The position numbers and the translations under genes were made by a program. A stretch of DNA of 64,000 nt, from NCBI RefSeq assembly GCF_016545825.1, contig NC_052619.1, positions 45,818,127 to 45,882,126 of the forward strand. The letters run 5' to 3'. The DNA comes from Eucalyptus grandis (taxonomy: Eukaryota > Streptophyta > Magnoliopsida > Myrtales > Myrtaceae). The notes beneath the pieces were generated by a model. The model saw only the letters and a program-made list of their open reading frames with translations. It was not told the origin of the DNA and searched no databases. Shown in pieces: positions 44,171-57,064 of the stretch. Within the stretch, counting starts at the first letter, position 1. Each line of letters begins with the position of its first letter.

Positions 44171-46904
44171 GTTCTTGCGACATCCTGAATTTTCAGTCCT
44201 GTTTTCAATTGAACAAATCGGGCCTTTCATTGATGCGTCTATAATGCTATTCTCAGAGCCGATCACTCGTGAGATAACTATACTATCTTGGGAAGTTATT
44301 AAGAGATTTTAATGCAATGGACTTGAGAATTCGACCAGAAGTCGACTGCTCGACCGTGCTAATCTGCAAGAGTCATTACAGTATTGTCAAAATCGATCAG
44401 AGATCAGGAATAGGTCGATTCGATTGAGATGTGTGATCAAAGTGTGGGTGATTCCACCTGATTGCAAAATTCCCGTCGATCAACACTAGACCGATTTTCT
44501 GTGGTTTTGGGTACCATGTGCCCGTGATTGGAACCTTAAAATTTTCACGACCACCAAGAGTCGCCAATGTGTTGAGTGGGTTCATAGTGGCTCAAAGAAA
44601 ATCGACCACAGGTCATTTGCACTAAAAATCTTTGAAAACTACCCGATAGCCTAGGTTACGCTAAAAATACGCCAGAGTGAAATTAACCATGAATTTGAAC
44701 CCGATTTCAGAAATTGAAAGTTCTATGGTGTCACGATCTATTTTAGGAACGTCGATTCATCCTCCGAGAAATTTTCAGAGATTCAAGGATTTTTACGGAA
44801 AACCATTTCAAACGTCACGAAAAATTAACGGAAATTCGAATGGGCTCAATTGAAGGGAATTCCAACTTTCGGACCGAGCTACTTGACGACAGGAAAGTGT
44901 GGAAATTTTGTGGGCTTTTCTTCATCAATTTTGGACTCCGAATCTAGAGAATTTGAGGATGAAATTGAAGTTAATTTAAGTGAAATTCGGAGCTGGAGTT
45001 TGGGCAGCAAATTTTTGGCTTTAATTTTGATTATTGGTGGATTTATTGTGCAAGAAATAATTGGGGGACATTAGAGATATTTGTGTGGGCTTTAAGGGGG
45101 GCAAAGCATTTAATTCTTTGGCTAAGATTTGTTGACTATCTTTCCCCTCTTAGCTGGCTTCATACGCACGCCCCCTCCTTCATCTCCTTCGCACGCCTCA
45201 ATCAGTCGATTCCCTCATCCCCTTTGCTGCTTCTCCTTTTCACTTTCACCTTCACACGTCTGCTTCTCCTTCATTTGTGCTTCGAAGACGTCTCCTCCTC
45301 TATTTAATTTCTGCAGCTTCTTCCTCTTGAAGACCGCCCACCTCCACTAGTCGTTGTCCCCTTTGGTCAACTTCAGCACTTAACAGCACTTTGTTGTTGA
45401 CCCTGGCAGCTTCTTCAAGCGCCAGCTGCTCCATTCCATCGAGAATTCCTTCAATTCTTCGCACGTGCAGCTGCCACGTTCGCTCTCTCCATTGTGCAGC
45501 TGCGTCCCCGCCGAAGCCACACGTCCCCGAGTCAACTCCTCGCACCTTCGGCTCCCACGGTCGAAGACACCAACGAAGCAGCCGTTTCCTCCTTTGCGCT
45601 TCTCCATTCGGTGCTGCCCTCCATCTTCGACCGACCAGCTTCTGTCTTCCACGCCACATGTTCACGGCCTACCTCCCCTCAGTCAACAAAACCAGCAAGT
45701 TTTCCCCTTCGTTGACAGTAAGCCAACGAAGCAGCACCCACCGAGCTCTCCCATCTTCATCGTCCACCGCATCCAGTTGCTCTTTGCTTCTTCGCGTGGG
45801 TTGCTGCCTCAATGAAGACCAACTGCTTCGGTCTTCCTTCGCTCACGCCAGCTGGACCGAGCCCATCGCCACAGCTGCTTCTTCATTCAGCCCAATTGAA
45901 GACCGAAGCCCACGTGAATTTCCAGCAGCCCAAAAGTCCAGCAGTTCAGCCACTTGAAGCCCGGCCCAGTTCAGTGTTCCCAGCAGCCTTCAGCCCAGCG
46001 AATTTGGTCCAACGAAGCCCAACAAGTTTCAGTTTTCAGCAGGCCCAAGCCCAAGTCTAAGCCCAGAAATTTCTGCAGGCTTGTGAAGCTTTTAGGCCTA
46101 GCCCGAGTGTCCGCCGACGTCGCCGAAAATTTGGATTTCGGCCACCGTCGCGCCGCCGTCACAGTGAAGCAGTCTTCGCTTTTAACAAGTGAGTTTTGCT
46201 CACTAATCCTTACTTAATTTGCTAATGACGCTTAAGGATTGATTGGATTAAATTAAGCGCAATTAGGTAGTTAGATTAGTTTAGAGTAATTTAATTAGTG
46301 AATTAATGATGCATGTTAGGTGATTGATTAGTGTAATTAGCAAGTAGAGACATACTTCTATTTATTGAATGCATCTCGGAATTTTCCCGATCCGTTCGAC
46401 GTCCAATTAGGCATTACGAGCCTAAATTGGATTTTTAGTATTTATTTATTAATTTTCGAAATTATTTATTTATTTATTTATTTTCCAGAAATTAGGCAGG
46501 AATAGCCAACGACCGGAATTTTATGCTGATTGTCGTGGCGAAGTCCATTTATTTAATTGAGCTTTATTTTGTGCAGAATTGAATTATTAGTGAATTTGGG
46601 AATTATTCCTTAATTAATTAATGTTGGTTGTTAATTGAAAAATAACCGGGCATCGATTGATAATGCCAAAAATATTTTTAGTGGACTATAGAAAATGTGG
46701 AAGTTATGGAAAGGAAAATATTATATTTTAGCTAAGGCCAACCGTGTGCCCACGCACAATATTTTATCGGGTATGATAAAAGATGAGAAGAAATGTTGTG
46801 TGGCATGGCTCAACGATTATTACATCGCTTTGGCATATAGGATGCCTTAGAGAATGCACGCAAATTGTTGAAGATATATCATGCATGTGTGGTGATAATT
46901 AAGC

Positions 46905-47520
46905 ATGCATGTGTAGCGATAATTAATCATGCCTGTGTGGCGTAGAACGTGCCTGTGTGGCATAGATTGTGCTTATATGGTCGTATTTTGTGTGTCGAAT
47001 ATCGTGCCCGTGTGGCTAAAAGTAATTGGAATGCCTGAAAGAGAATGTACGTAAATTGTTTATATTGGCTATGTGATTAAATATATCACCCCGGCGAAAA
47101 CGACGCCCGAGAGCATGCACATAAAGTGTTTATTGTACATCACCTTGGCGAAAATGGCGCCTTAAAAAATATGTGGGATGGGTGATTGGTACATTGTCTT
47201 GGCGAAATCGGCATGTGTGGCGATAATTAATCATGCCTGTGTAGCGATAATTAATCATGCCTGTGTGGCATAGATTGTGCTTATATGGTCGTATTCTGTG
47301 TGTCGAATATCGTGCCCGTGTGGCTGAAAGTAATTGGAATGCCTAAAAGAGAATGTATGTAAATTGTTTATATTGGCTATGTGATTAAATATATCACCCC
47401 GGCGAAAACGACGCCCGAGAGCATGCACATAAAGTGTTTATTGTACATCACCTTGGTGGAAACGGCGCCTTAAAAAATATGTGGGATGGGTGATTGGTAC
47501 ATTGTCTTGGCGAAATCGGC
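46905..47520. repeat. 308-bp tandem duplication inside the solo LTR
   Basis: Blocks 46905-47212 and 47213-47520 are nearly the same, sharing ATCACCCCGGCGAAAACGAC and CACATAAAGTGTTTATTGTA. Smaller GCCTGTGTGG(C) units are nested inside. This lies where the other LTRs carry their 60-bp minisatellite. Confidence 0.8.
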
Positions 47521-47814
47521 GCCTGAGGGAAAATACGCAGTTCGGTGACTAGGTATTATATTGGAAATTATATAGTATGGTTGGGAGTGACCAAGATATG
47601 ATCCGACTGACATGTAATTATACGTGGCTCAGTGACTAGATCGATTGATCATTGCTTTGATATGATGTCGTGAATTGATTGATTGAATGGAAATCATCGG
47701 TGAATGGTCCGACTGACATGTAATCGACTAAGTCAATTTGATCGATGTTTCGATCCGTGATATGATGATGGGTGCCTATTTGAACTGTGCTAATTTGCAA
47801 GTAGAATCTGAGGC

Positions 47815-48056
47815 CAAGGTAAGTCCTCTGACCCGTGTGTGCATAGGCAGCCAGGATAACGTATTGGTTTACTATTCGAATCTTAGGGGATAGAACTCGC
47901 TGAGACGTGGTCTCAATGGTTATTGTATAACCATTTCAGGACCCTGATGAGGAGCCTAAGGAGGAGAACCCTGATGTAAAACCTAAGGAGGAGGAAGATT
48001 TTGAAGAAGAAGATGATCCAAAGAATGATCTTGAGTACGACCCGGATGAGAACTGA
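47815..48056 (+). other. Possible intron plus acidic reading frame in the solo LTR
   Basis: AAG|GTAAGT (about 47818) and CCATTTCAG (to 47940) correspond to the donor and acceptor of the other two LTRs. After the acceptor an open stretch reads DPDEEPKEENPDV and ends EYDPDEN before TGA, at the stop homologous to the 30867 frame. It is very acidic and lacks the N-terminal part present in the 30439 frame. Confidence 0.4.
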
Positions 48057-48348
48057 GATTCCATCCTATTTTATGTGAACCTTGTGTTCTTGTAGATAGG
48101 TGTGAGATCAGACCTTTGTGAATAGTATAGTAAAACACTATGGGTTGTGCTATGTATGTTGTGAATTTCATTATGAAAAATCATGGCTCTGCTTTTCTAT
48201 CTCATTGCTTTACTGTATGGGGATTTATAATTGCTTCCGCATGTGCTTATGAAAATGAAAGAATCAACGATACGTAGTCCTAGGATATCGCATTTAAAAA
48301 TCGACCAAGGTAAGAGATGTGCGCATGCCTGAGGATCGGGGCGTGACA

Positions 48349-49857
48349 GTTCCTAACTGCAGGGGGAGAATTTGATATGTAGGAAAGAGCAAGTGTGTAA
48401 GCCCATGTTTTTATTTTTCTCTTTTTCTTTATTCTTGTGGCCAAAAGATAAGAGAACAAAAGGTCTCCGTACCTAATAGGAGTAAATAAGACAAATTGAC
48501 CAAATCTAAAACTGCCCGAGCCGAACAAAACTAAATCGGCTAGTTAAGTCCAGTTCCCGAAAGTGCCGGACTGATTCCTGGTTCTTAAAAGTGAAATCGG
48601 TATCTAGGCAGTTTGGTTCCCTGTTCCAAGCAGGGAATCAAACCAAACCAAATGCCCAAACCGATTGTTATTTATTAATTAATTAATTAAATGTCTTGCT
48701 CAGCCTCCTCTTCTCTTTTGATCTTTTCCTTTTGCCCCACGACACTCACGACTACTCTCCTCTTTTGGTCTTTCCCTTTCACTGCGTTTCCTTCATCTCT
48801 CAAGGAGTTCAAGGCATTCTCTTCTTTAAACTTGACCAATTTGACTGCACCCATCCAAGAATTAGACCGGACCGTCAGTCCAATCTTGTCCCCGGTTCCG
48901 AAATTAGAATTAGTCCCTACGGTTCGGTTCCCGATTTCAAGGTAGGACTGGACTAAACTGAAAACCGATCACCCATAATGTCTATAATAAAAAGCATACG
49001 AGCTTATTATCAATTTTACATGGTGACTATCTAAAGTAATATAATATTACAATATCAATTATAATCAATCAAGATCAATTAAGGAAGATGATACGAAATC
49101 AAAGGAAATATCTCTCTAACAAAAAAAAATCACAATGTTATGCCTTAATTGGGTAGAAGTACAGCGCTAGTGATAAAACTTGGCATAATAGGACAATTAA
49201 GTTCTAAAAGTTACGAATAGTACATATAAGTGCCACTTTTTTTGAAAATTGAGACGTCTGAGTACCAAATCCAACGAAACCTCTCGGAAATCCTACGTGG
49301 CAGTTATTTATTAATATAACTAGCCTACTTGGCTTGCTGGAGAGTTGAGTCAATAAAGAAGAGCCAAAATGACATCATTTTGCTTCTTATTTGAATTTTA
49401 ATATAAATATTAATTAAACTAAATTCAAAAAAAAAAAAAAATTTCAAAAAAAAAAAGGAGATCGCGAACGGCAAGGGGCCGTGCAAGCCCTTGCCGCGAG
49501 ACTCCCCACCATCGTTGGCCTTTCCCGATGACGATGGGAGGCTACAATGAAGGCTTGCACAACCCTTGCCCAAAGCCTTCTATAACTTCTTCTTCTTCTT
49601 CCTTTTTTATTTTATTAATATTATTATTATTTAAATAATTTTGTTTTAAGTTTAATTTAATTAATATTTATATTAAAATTCATATATGAGGCAAATTGAC
49701 ATCGTTTTTTGCTTATCTATCCACATTAGCATGCATAACAACGTCATTTTCGGCTTATCTAGTCACATCAACATGTAAAACAACGTCGTTTTGCACTCAT
49801 TTCACTGGAAAAATGATATCTCAGCATTTTGGCTAGATTTTCTCACTAGCACTTAAC
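48349..49857. mobile_element. Spacer with a probable decayed foldback element
   Basis: From about 49160 to 49857 the ends are inverted (AGCGCTAGTGATAAAAC and, complement, AGTGCTAGTGAGAAAAT). The interior has poly-A (49426-49458), an inverted GCAAGGG/CCCTTGC core and AACGACGTTTT-like words shared with the element at 54194. The rest (48349-49150) has no recognised gene; the frames at 48691-48956 are unsupported. Confidence 0.4.
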
Positions 49858-49875
49858 TGTTGAAGATATTTAAAG

Positions 49876-51132
49876 TGCTAGTATGAACACCTAGAGGGGG
49901 GTGAATAGGTGTAAAAACAGATTCTGCAAAATGCAGTGAAAACCTTTACTTTTAACCTAAGTCTGAATAACAACAAACTTTTGAAACTAAGTCTGAAGAG
50001 CAGCAGATTTTGAGCGAGATCAGACTTTAGCAGTTAAATAGAAGTACGAACAAATAAAAGAGTTCAGGGAAGAGAATAAGAACACAAGATTTATAGTAGT
50101 TCGGCTTAATCCAAGCCTATGTCCACTTTCCCACGCTAACAGCCTTCTTAGCTGGATTCCACTATGCAATCAACAAGAGATTACAACTTTGTGTGCAAAC
50201 ACTTAGTGGTAGATCACACTATCTCACTTAGTCACTCTTTTGGTATTTCTCTCACGATCACAAACGTTTAAGCTCACCAAAGACAAGTGTATGATCGAAG
50301 TTCGCTCAGGCTTTGGAATTATAAATTCTATGCTCCATCTCTTACTTACTCATCGGTCCTTCATCTCCTTAAATACTCCTCAACTTCCAAACTAACCGTT
50401 GGACAATATCTCGAGGATCGTCTTCCAATCTACCCATTGGACAAATCTGTATCTAGAAGATTTGGTAGCCGTTGAGTAATAAAAGTAGAATCCCATTCCA
50501 ATCGCCCATACAAACAGAATCTTGGTTTCCATAAGTAGAGCTTCTTCGTTTAGAAAGTTCTTGTCTTCAATATCCAATCGTCAATCAATTAGATTGAATC
50601 AATCAAATCAATCTTGATGTAGAATCCAAAGCAGATCATTAGCCATTATATGATTGAGCTTGTATTACGTTCTGTCTCGTTCTGGATGTAAAGTCTGAGA
50701 GTAATAGACTTTACAATTTGAGTCTGAGCATATTCTGCTTCTGAACAAATTTAGCTTTAAGGTCTGGACACAGTCTGAATAAGTTCAGCTTCAACATAGA
50801 ATCTGTCTTTTGGTTCAGCTTCAGCATAGAGTCTGTCTTCTGGTTCTTTATTCACGTTCAGTCTAGAATTTGTCAGAGTGAGCAAACTTCTGATGTAGAG
50901 CAGACTTTGACACTAAAGTCCGGCAGTCTTTAAACTTTGACACAGAAGTCTGGAAATCTTCATAATATACTTTGGACAAGTGTTACGTTCAGTCTTATGG
51001 CCGTCTTCAAACTTTGACAATATCCTTTATATGTTTTATCATCTGCATAGTCTATTACTTAACCATTAAATACGTTAGCAGCCTTTGATTTATTTTGTCA
51101 TCTTCAAAACATCATAAGGGATTTCCCTAACA
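49876..51132 (-). mobile_element. Copia-type LTR, minus strand, apparently solo
   Basis: Read on the minus strand it starts TGTTAGGGAAATCCC at 51132, contains ACTACTATAAATCTTGTGTTC and ends CACCCCCCTCTAGGTGTTCATACTAGCA. The same landmarks occur in the plus-strand LTR at 59114-59998, so both belong to one copia family. No adjoining polyprotein in the minus orientation and no clear 5-bp duplication were found. The left edge could also be 49858. Confidence 0.6.
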
Positions 51133-53069
51133 GATATGACTAGAGGTATTGAAGATATCGAATTTGATATTGATCCTAGTTGCGGGTTAATGCTTCAGTC
51201 AATCCGAAATTGGTTTAGTAAATTAGGAAATGCAATCCTTTGTTTTTCTTTTCCTATTTTTTGTCCTTATTCTTTGTATTATAAAAAGGACAATGTACAT
51301 GTATACAATTATACAAACCAATACAAGAAATTCCTTCAACTCCCATGCACTTTCTGTCATGGCATTAGAGCCTCATATCAGATTGATCCAATTGAAGAAG
51401 AAGACAATTCTATTCAATGTTTTGCTAGATCTACTCCTCCTCCAATACAAGCTTCCAATCCGGCCTAATGGCCACCAGTTCATTGGTTTCTAGTTCAACA
51501 CCAATGGGCCACTAGACCAAATCAAACATGGGTACAACACAGCCCATTCAGAGAAGGGGGATTTCCAGGTTATGGGACACAGCCCATCAGAGGTGGGCCG
51601 AGCTTCACTTCACTTCTGGAGCCAACCAAAATAATGGGTCGAGCTCGACGAGTCAAGGTCAAAGATCCTACCCCACTTAGTCGAGTCTAGGGACAGATCC
51701 CTACCTAACATTGGGACCTAGATTTCACCTGGGTTCAAACCCGTAGCATTCCTCCCGTACGCAATCCCAACCTACGGCGGCCGCCCAGAACTTGGTGATC
51801 CCCTATACACCTTGCCAATCGATGGGCCTGAACTCCGATTGATCAGCATGCAGCTCGCCGAGCCAGACAACCTTTATTCCGCCTAGGCTCCAAATCCGCG
51901 ACGAGCACTCTTCATGAAAGACAATGACAGCTTCCTTGACGGAGATATCCCCTCCCGACTAATAAGTGACTACAACAACATTGGCGACGTTGCAACCAAC
52001 TGGTTTGTTCTTGGATCGGGAACTACTTGACACCCGACATGGCAGTTGGACTCCCATCAACAGAAGATTTGAAAACAATTGGGAAAATATACGGGAGATG
52101 TACGAGAAATTAGATCAAGCGAAATTGTTCATACTCACTCAATCCTTATCCAAATAGAAGTAGGGCAATCTTTCGGTCACCACATCCTTCAATCGACTAT
52201 CTGCTTTGTGGAATGAACTTGAGGTAGCCGAGGAACAACTGGAGAGTCCGAAGGCCACTCTTCAACAATATCGCGCAATAAAGGAAAGAGAAAAGATCAT
52301 GAGATTCTCACTCATTCTCAATGATACGTACTTGACTTTCTGATCACAGGTTTTGGCGATGGACTCAATGCTATCACTCGGCCAAATCTATCAACTGGCT
52401 GTCCAAAGGGAAAGTCAGCGATTAGCCACAGCTGAGCTTGGACGGGTTGAAGGATTTGCTACCGAAACCTTAATGGAGCCACCGTACTAGAGCCATAGAG
52501 GAGTGGGGCACACCGGCAATGTTAGAGCTATGCACCGAGTGGCCTCCATTCTGTGGACGAAGAAGGAAACCTTAAGGGTTTCCATCAAATGGACAGCCAA
52601 GATCAAAAGTCAAGATCCAACATCCATAAATTCACCCACTCATCAGCCGAATCAAGTGGCTCATATGGTGCCACGTTAGCATCAGGTCTTAAGCCATCCA
52701 ATGGCTCACGAAGCACCAAGTCGGCACACGAAATGGTGGACAAAATTCAAAAACAAAAGGTAAATTCTATGACTGCTGTACACGTCCACACTATACGGTT
52801 GAAACATGTTGGAAATTACATGGAAAGCCAAATGATAAAGAAAAAAAGGAGAAAGATTATTCTGCTTATCATGTTTTAGCACAAGGAATGCATCGATAAT
52901 TACTAAGGATTAGTACTGAATATTATGAAGGCTCAATCAATTACGAGTCACCAACAAGACTCGAAAGCTTCTCAAATACAACTTTCTCATAAAGGAATTC
53001 AATTTCATTTGATGCACAAATAATTGACTCAGGTGATAGTGACTACATAATTTGCAATAAAAATTCCAT

Positions 53070-53108
<39 letters not shown>

Positions 53109-55845
53109 CATTTTTCCATATCTCGCTTATCTCCCAAATGGAAACACTACCTTTGTTAGTAAAATAGGTTATGTATATCTTAGACCACACATATTCCTAA
53201 AAAATGTCCTTTATTTCCTGCTTTCGAGTTCAATCTCATTTCCGTCTCGAAAATCCGTGAGGATAATTCTTGTCATGCAATATTCAATCTAGCAATTGCT
53301 TTTTTAGGACCATTCGACAAGTAAATTGATGGGCTTAGGTAGTATCACAAAAGGACTTTATTTTTGGACAAATTTCTTAAAGGGTTTAGATTTGTTAAAT
53401 AAGAGTGTTTCTTGTAATTCCACCATTAGCAATAAAACTCTTATTTCTCATCAATGTCTAGGCCATAATACTCTCTTTCCACACGTTAAATGTCCAATAT
53501 GTCCTTTAGCCAAATAGTCCCGAGCATCATTTCCGATTAGTATATCTCAAGCTGTTAGTCCCTTCTCTTTGATTCACATGGATATTTTGGGTCATTATCA
53601 TACTCCACATTGTGATGGATCCCGATATTTCCTAACTATTGTCGATGACTGTACCCGTGCCACTTCGGTTTTTCTTATGCAATCAAAGGGTCTTTTTCTA
53701 ATCTATCAAAATTCTCCTTAGTTAAAATCAATTTGACAAAACAATCCAAAAGATTCGTACAAGTTTTTCACTAGTGAATGTAATTCATTTCTGTCCTCTT
53801 AAGCGATGCTCCATGAAAACTCATGTACCTACATTTCTCAACAAAATGGGATTTTAGAATGCAAACATCGACATCTTTTGGAAGTAGCTCAAGTTCTAAA
53901 ATACCAAACCTTAATTCCTAAAAAATTTTGGGGAGATTGTATGGTCACGGCAACCTATTTAACTAATCGTATGCCAACTTGAATTCTTGAAGGTCGAACA
54001 CCTTTTGAGATGCTTTATGGGAAGAAACCTGTGATTGATCATCTAAGTGTTTTTGGATGATTGTGTTATGCTGCAACTGTGGGCTCTCGAGATAAAATGG
54101 ATCCCCGCGTCCTTCCATGTATTTTCATGGGATATTCCACTTTACAAAAGGGCTATCAAGTTATGGAAATATCTTCGAGATGCTTTTTTATCAGGAGAAG
54201 TACACTATTAGTGTCATAAGTTGTGTACGGCACTCACTTTGGTGCCAAAAATTTCCGTCGGATCACTTAAGTGCCAAATCGGAGGAAAAACGATCACTTT
54301 GGCGCCACCGGCGAAAGATTCCGGCCAAAATGATTATGTGGCTTTTTTTTTTTTTTTTTAAATCGACAATGCCTTTAAACGACGTTGTTTTCGGTCCTCC
54401 TTAAGAAAACGACGTCGTTTTGCCATCCTACATGGATGGCCTCAAAAACGACGCCGTTTAACTCATTTGGGGATTTTTTTTTATTATTATTTGAGGATTG
54501 AAATTAGGGTTTTTCCGTTGTTGCTCGGCCTCCGACGTCGCTCGCTCAGCCTCCATTGCTCGGAGCTGTTCGGATGCCCTCGATGGCACACGAGGGAGCA
54601 CCAGCCCCGGTCGCCGGAGCCTAGGTACTAGAAGACGCAGGCCAGACACTCATCGGGGAGATCGGAGATGGAGAGGGAGACATCAATGGTGGCGCACTTG
54701 TTGGCGGCCTCCCTGAGCATCGCCTAGATCACGGCCTTCGACTTGGCCGTCGAGTGGCCATCGTCGGGGTTGGGGTCGGTCGGGGTCAAAGCCATGGCCG
54801 ACGAGTGGCCATCGTCAGGGTCGGGGTCGGGGTCAGAGCCGCGCCCGTTGAGTGGCCATCGTCGCGATCGAGGCCAAGGTCAGGGTCGAGGTCGGAGCTG
54901 CGGCCACCGAGTGGCCATCATCGAGGTCAGGGTCGGGGTCGAGGTCGGGGTCGGAGCCATAGCCGCCGAGTGCGGGGGCCGTCGAGGACGGCGACTAGCC
55001 GAAGATTTAGGGTTTTGAATTGGGGGAGACATCAAACAGCGTCGTTTTGGTGTTAGGATGCTGACTATACTCTTCGGCAAGCCACATCAGCTTCAAAAAT
55101 TAATAAAAAAAAGTGCCACGTCGGATTTCCGGCCAACCGGATCGGAGTTGGCACAAAAGTGAGCGTTTTTCAAACTTTTTGGCACTTAAGTGATCCAACA
55201 GAGACTTTGGGCACCAAAGTGAGTGCCGTATACAACTTATAGCACTGATAGTGTACTTATCCCCTTTTTTATCAATAGGGATGTTGTTTTCCATGAAGAT
55301 GTATTTCCATTAAAAGGAATGGTGTCTTCCTCCCAACCAATTCCCTACTCATTCAGTCACAAGCCCTTTTCATCAGAAAATAATTTATCAAGGGATCCTC
55401 AATACTTTCTGTTTATAGCAGGACTAGTTGCACTAACTAGCCCTGATTCATCCGACGCAATATCTAAATCACCAACATCTTTTGAGGAGCGTCATTCGTC
55501 CAATTCATCAATGGCATCTCCATCACTTCTTGCTATTGAATCTCCTCCCGCAATTCCTGAAGAGACAATCACTCGACAACCTCGACACTCTAGACATTAT
55601 GTTCACCCTCCCACGTGGACAAAGACTATATATGTCCGACGTTAAATTCTCCAAGTACACATTACCCAATATCCTCGTATGTTTCTTTTAGTCGACAACA
55701 TACATGTTGTATCAGTCATATCTTTGAAGAACAAGAACCATCATCTTACATAGAGGCAACGCATGATCCACGCTAGCAAGGTGCCATGGAAGCTGAATTG
55801 TAAGCACTTATAGAAAATCACACTTGGGATGTCATGTCATTTTTC
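51133..55845 (+). pseudogene. Decayed Ty1/copia polyprotein, interrupted by a foldback element
   Basis: Order of remnants: gag-like sequence (about 51960-52500), a zinc-knuckle relic (ETCWKLHGKP near 52805), poly-A at 53073-53104, a GAG-pre-integrase segment (SHQCLGHN ... VKCPICPLAK, 53445-53515), an integrase core (FLTIVDDCTRATSVFLM near 53630; YISQQNGILECKHRHLLEVA; KKFWGDCMVTATYLTNR; TPFEMLYGKKP), then, after the insertion, FINRDVVFHEDVFPLK and a Ser/Pro-rich linker (to 55645), and the first residues of the reverse transcriptase domain (ALIENHTWDV). It is cut off at about 55845 by the segmental duplication. Stops and frameshifts are frequent. Confidence 0.75.
54194..55263. mobile_element. 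Foldback Mutator-like element inserted in the copia integrase region
   Basis: 1070 bp with inverted ends GGAGAAGTACACTATTAG and (complement) GGGATAAGTACACTATCAG. The arms continue as GGCACTCACTTTGGTGCC, AAGTGATC and TTCCGGCC in mirror image. Flanked by the perfect 11-bp repeat CTTTTTTATCA (54183-54193 and 55264-55274), it interrupts the copia sequence between an MEISSRCFFI-like segment and NRDVVFHEDV. The core contains AACGACGTCGTTTT palindromes and a GTCGGGGTC-type minisatellite (54740-54990). The frames in it are GC artefacts. No transposase. Confidence 0.85.
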
Positions 55846-55849
55846 TGTA

Positions 55850-57064
55850 GTTAGTTACATTTGCATGTGGTTGATTAATATCCATCTTTGTAATTGTTGT
55901 TTCACACAATAGAAATCAATATCTTCTCAACTTGAATCTTCAGACCAATGCATAATCTCTTTGACAAGGCTGCCCAAAAATCGGGTTGATCATGACATTT
56001 CTTTGAGATATTCACCACACATCGGAACAAATGGGGGGCGTGGACCACCAATCTATCTGATCTGCTTTGGTATCTTCATCTAAGAAGATCGCCAAAAGGG
56101 AACCCAAGTCCGAGGCAGTCAACATATTTAGTTGAACTCACCTCCCCTTAAAAATTTAAGTCAATGAGTTTTGAATCTACTATGATATATTAACAGCAAC
56201 ATACTATGATAATTCTTCAATGTATGATTTTTCTAACACAACTCATAAAATTAAAAACTTCAATTGTTTCTCCAACTGGGGATTGAGAAAAAAAAGAATG
56301 GCCTTTCTGATGAACGTAGTTGTGGCTTAGCTTCCTACTAGTCAAAAAGTCTTCTTTCCACCATCTCTGTACAAATTAAAACCCCTGTATCTAGTGCTGG
56401 GATTCCAAACTTGTTTTTGAGTAATTTACGAAAAAAAAAAATTGTTACTAATTGTACTCAAAGACAATCTCTTATTAAAAGTCATATTAGAACAGACGTA
56501 AGAACAACATTTTGCAAGTGCTTTGCTAGATATAAGGTAACTAATCATTCCTAAGCCTAGATAAGTAGTAAACGTATATACGTAAATTAGGCACGACATT
56601 AGTTCAGTTATCTGCACTAGTAAATGCAAATAACGGCAGTGGTTGCTGTCTTTAATTGTGGTAGTCACCTCCCTCATTTGACTGACTGGGTCACCACGCC
56701 GAGACAAGTTGACCTTCTTGGGGCAGTCGCGTCCTTGGTCCCTATAATCATGACTCATGAAAAGTGACATTCGAGAAACTTATCATTCATATTTTATCTC
56801 TATGTTGTCTGTTCAATATGCACCAACTACTCAATCAACTATATGTAAATTTACCAAGTACTGTATCCATGTAGTCACAGTAAACCGAGGTATAAGTGCC
56901 CAGAATCCAACCATATATAAATTTCCAATAATATAATCCTAATGACCAATTGCAACCATGAAATTCACTCGTTATATAATTGAAATTTGGGGATAGTCAT
57001 TAGTGACATTCAACATTCAATAAGCCAGGTAAAGATCTTGACCAATCATAAACATATTTTCATC
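55850..57064. repeat. Segmental duplication, second copy, left part with empty insertion site
   Basis: Paralog of 17268-18259 followed directly by the paralog of 32016-32140. At 56926-56965 the sequence runs through CCAATAATATAATCCTAATGACC without interruption, exactly where the first copy holds the 18269-32006 insertion complex. No gene seen; the frame at 56426-56770 (minus) is a chance frame. Confidence 0.7.

Larger units (their letters stand above)
44176..48348 (+). mobile_element. Solo LTR of the Tekay/Del-like gypsy family
   Basis: 4173 bp, starting TGCGACATCCTGAAT and ending GGGGCGTGACA. It aligns with both LTRs of the 18.3-31.2 kb element at its ends and in the middle (TTGAGATAACTA-like start, TTTTGCTCACTAATCCTTA, GCTAAGGCCAACCGTGTGCCCA, AAGGTAAGTCCTCTGACCC). 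No internal domains or second LTR adjoin it. The flanks GTTCT and GTTCC match at four of five, as expected after unequal recombination between the LTRs of a once complete element. The GC-rich frames at 45391-45957 lie in the leader-like region and are not supported as genes. Confidence 0.82.

Noticed and set aside
45391..45957. 188-codon frame in the solo LTR
   Set aside because: Lies in the pyrimidine-rich leader-like part of an LTR, with competing frames on both strands and no conservation with the sister LTRs.
46905..47520. CRISPR-like or satellite array
   Set aside because: Tandem duplication of a long LTR block without regular spacers.
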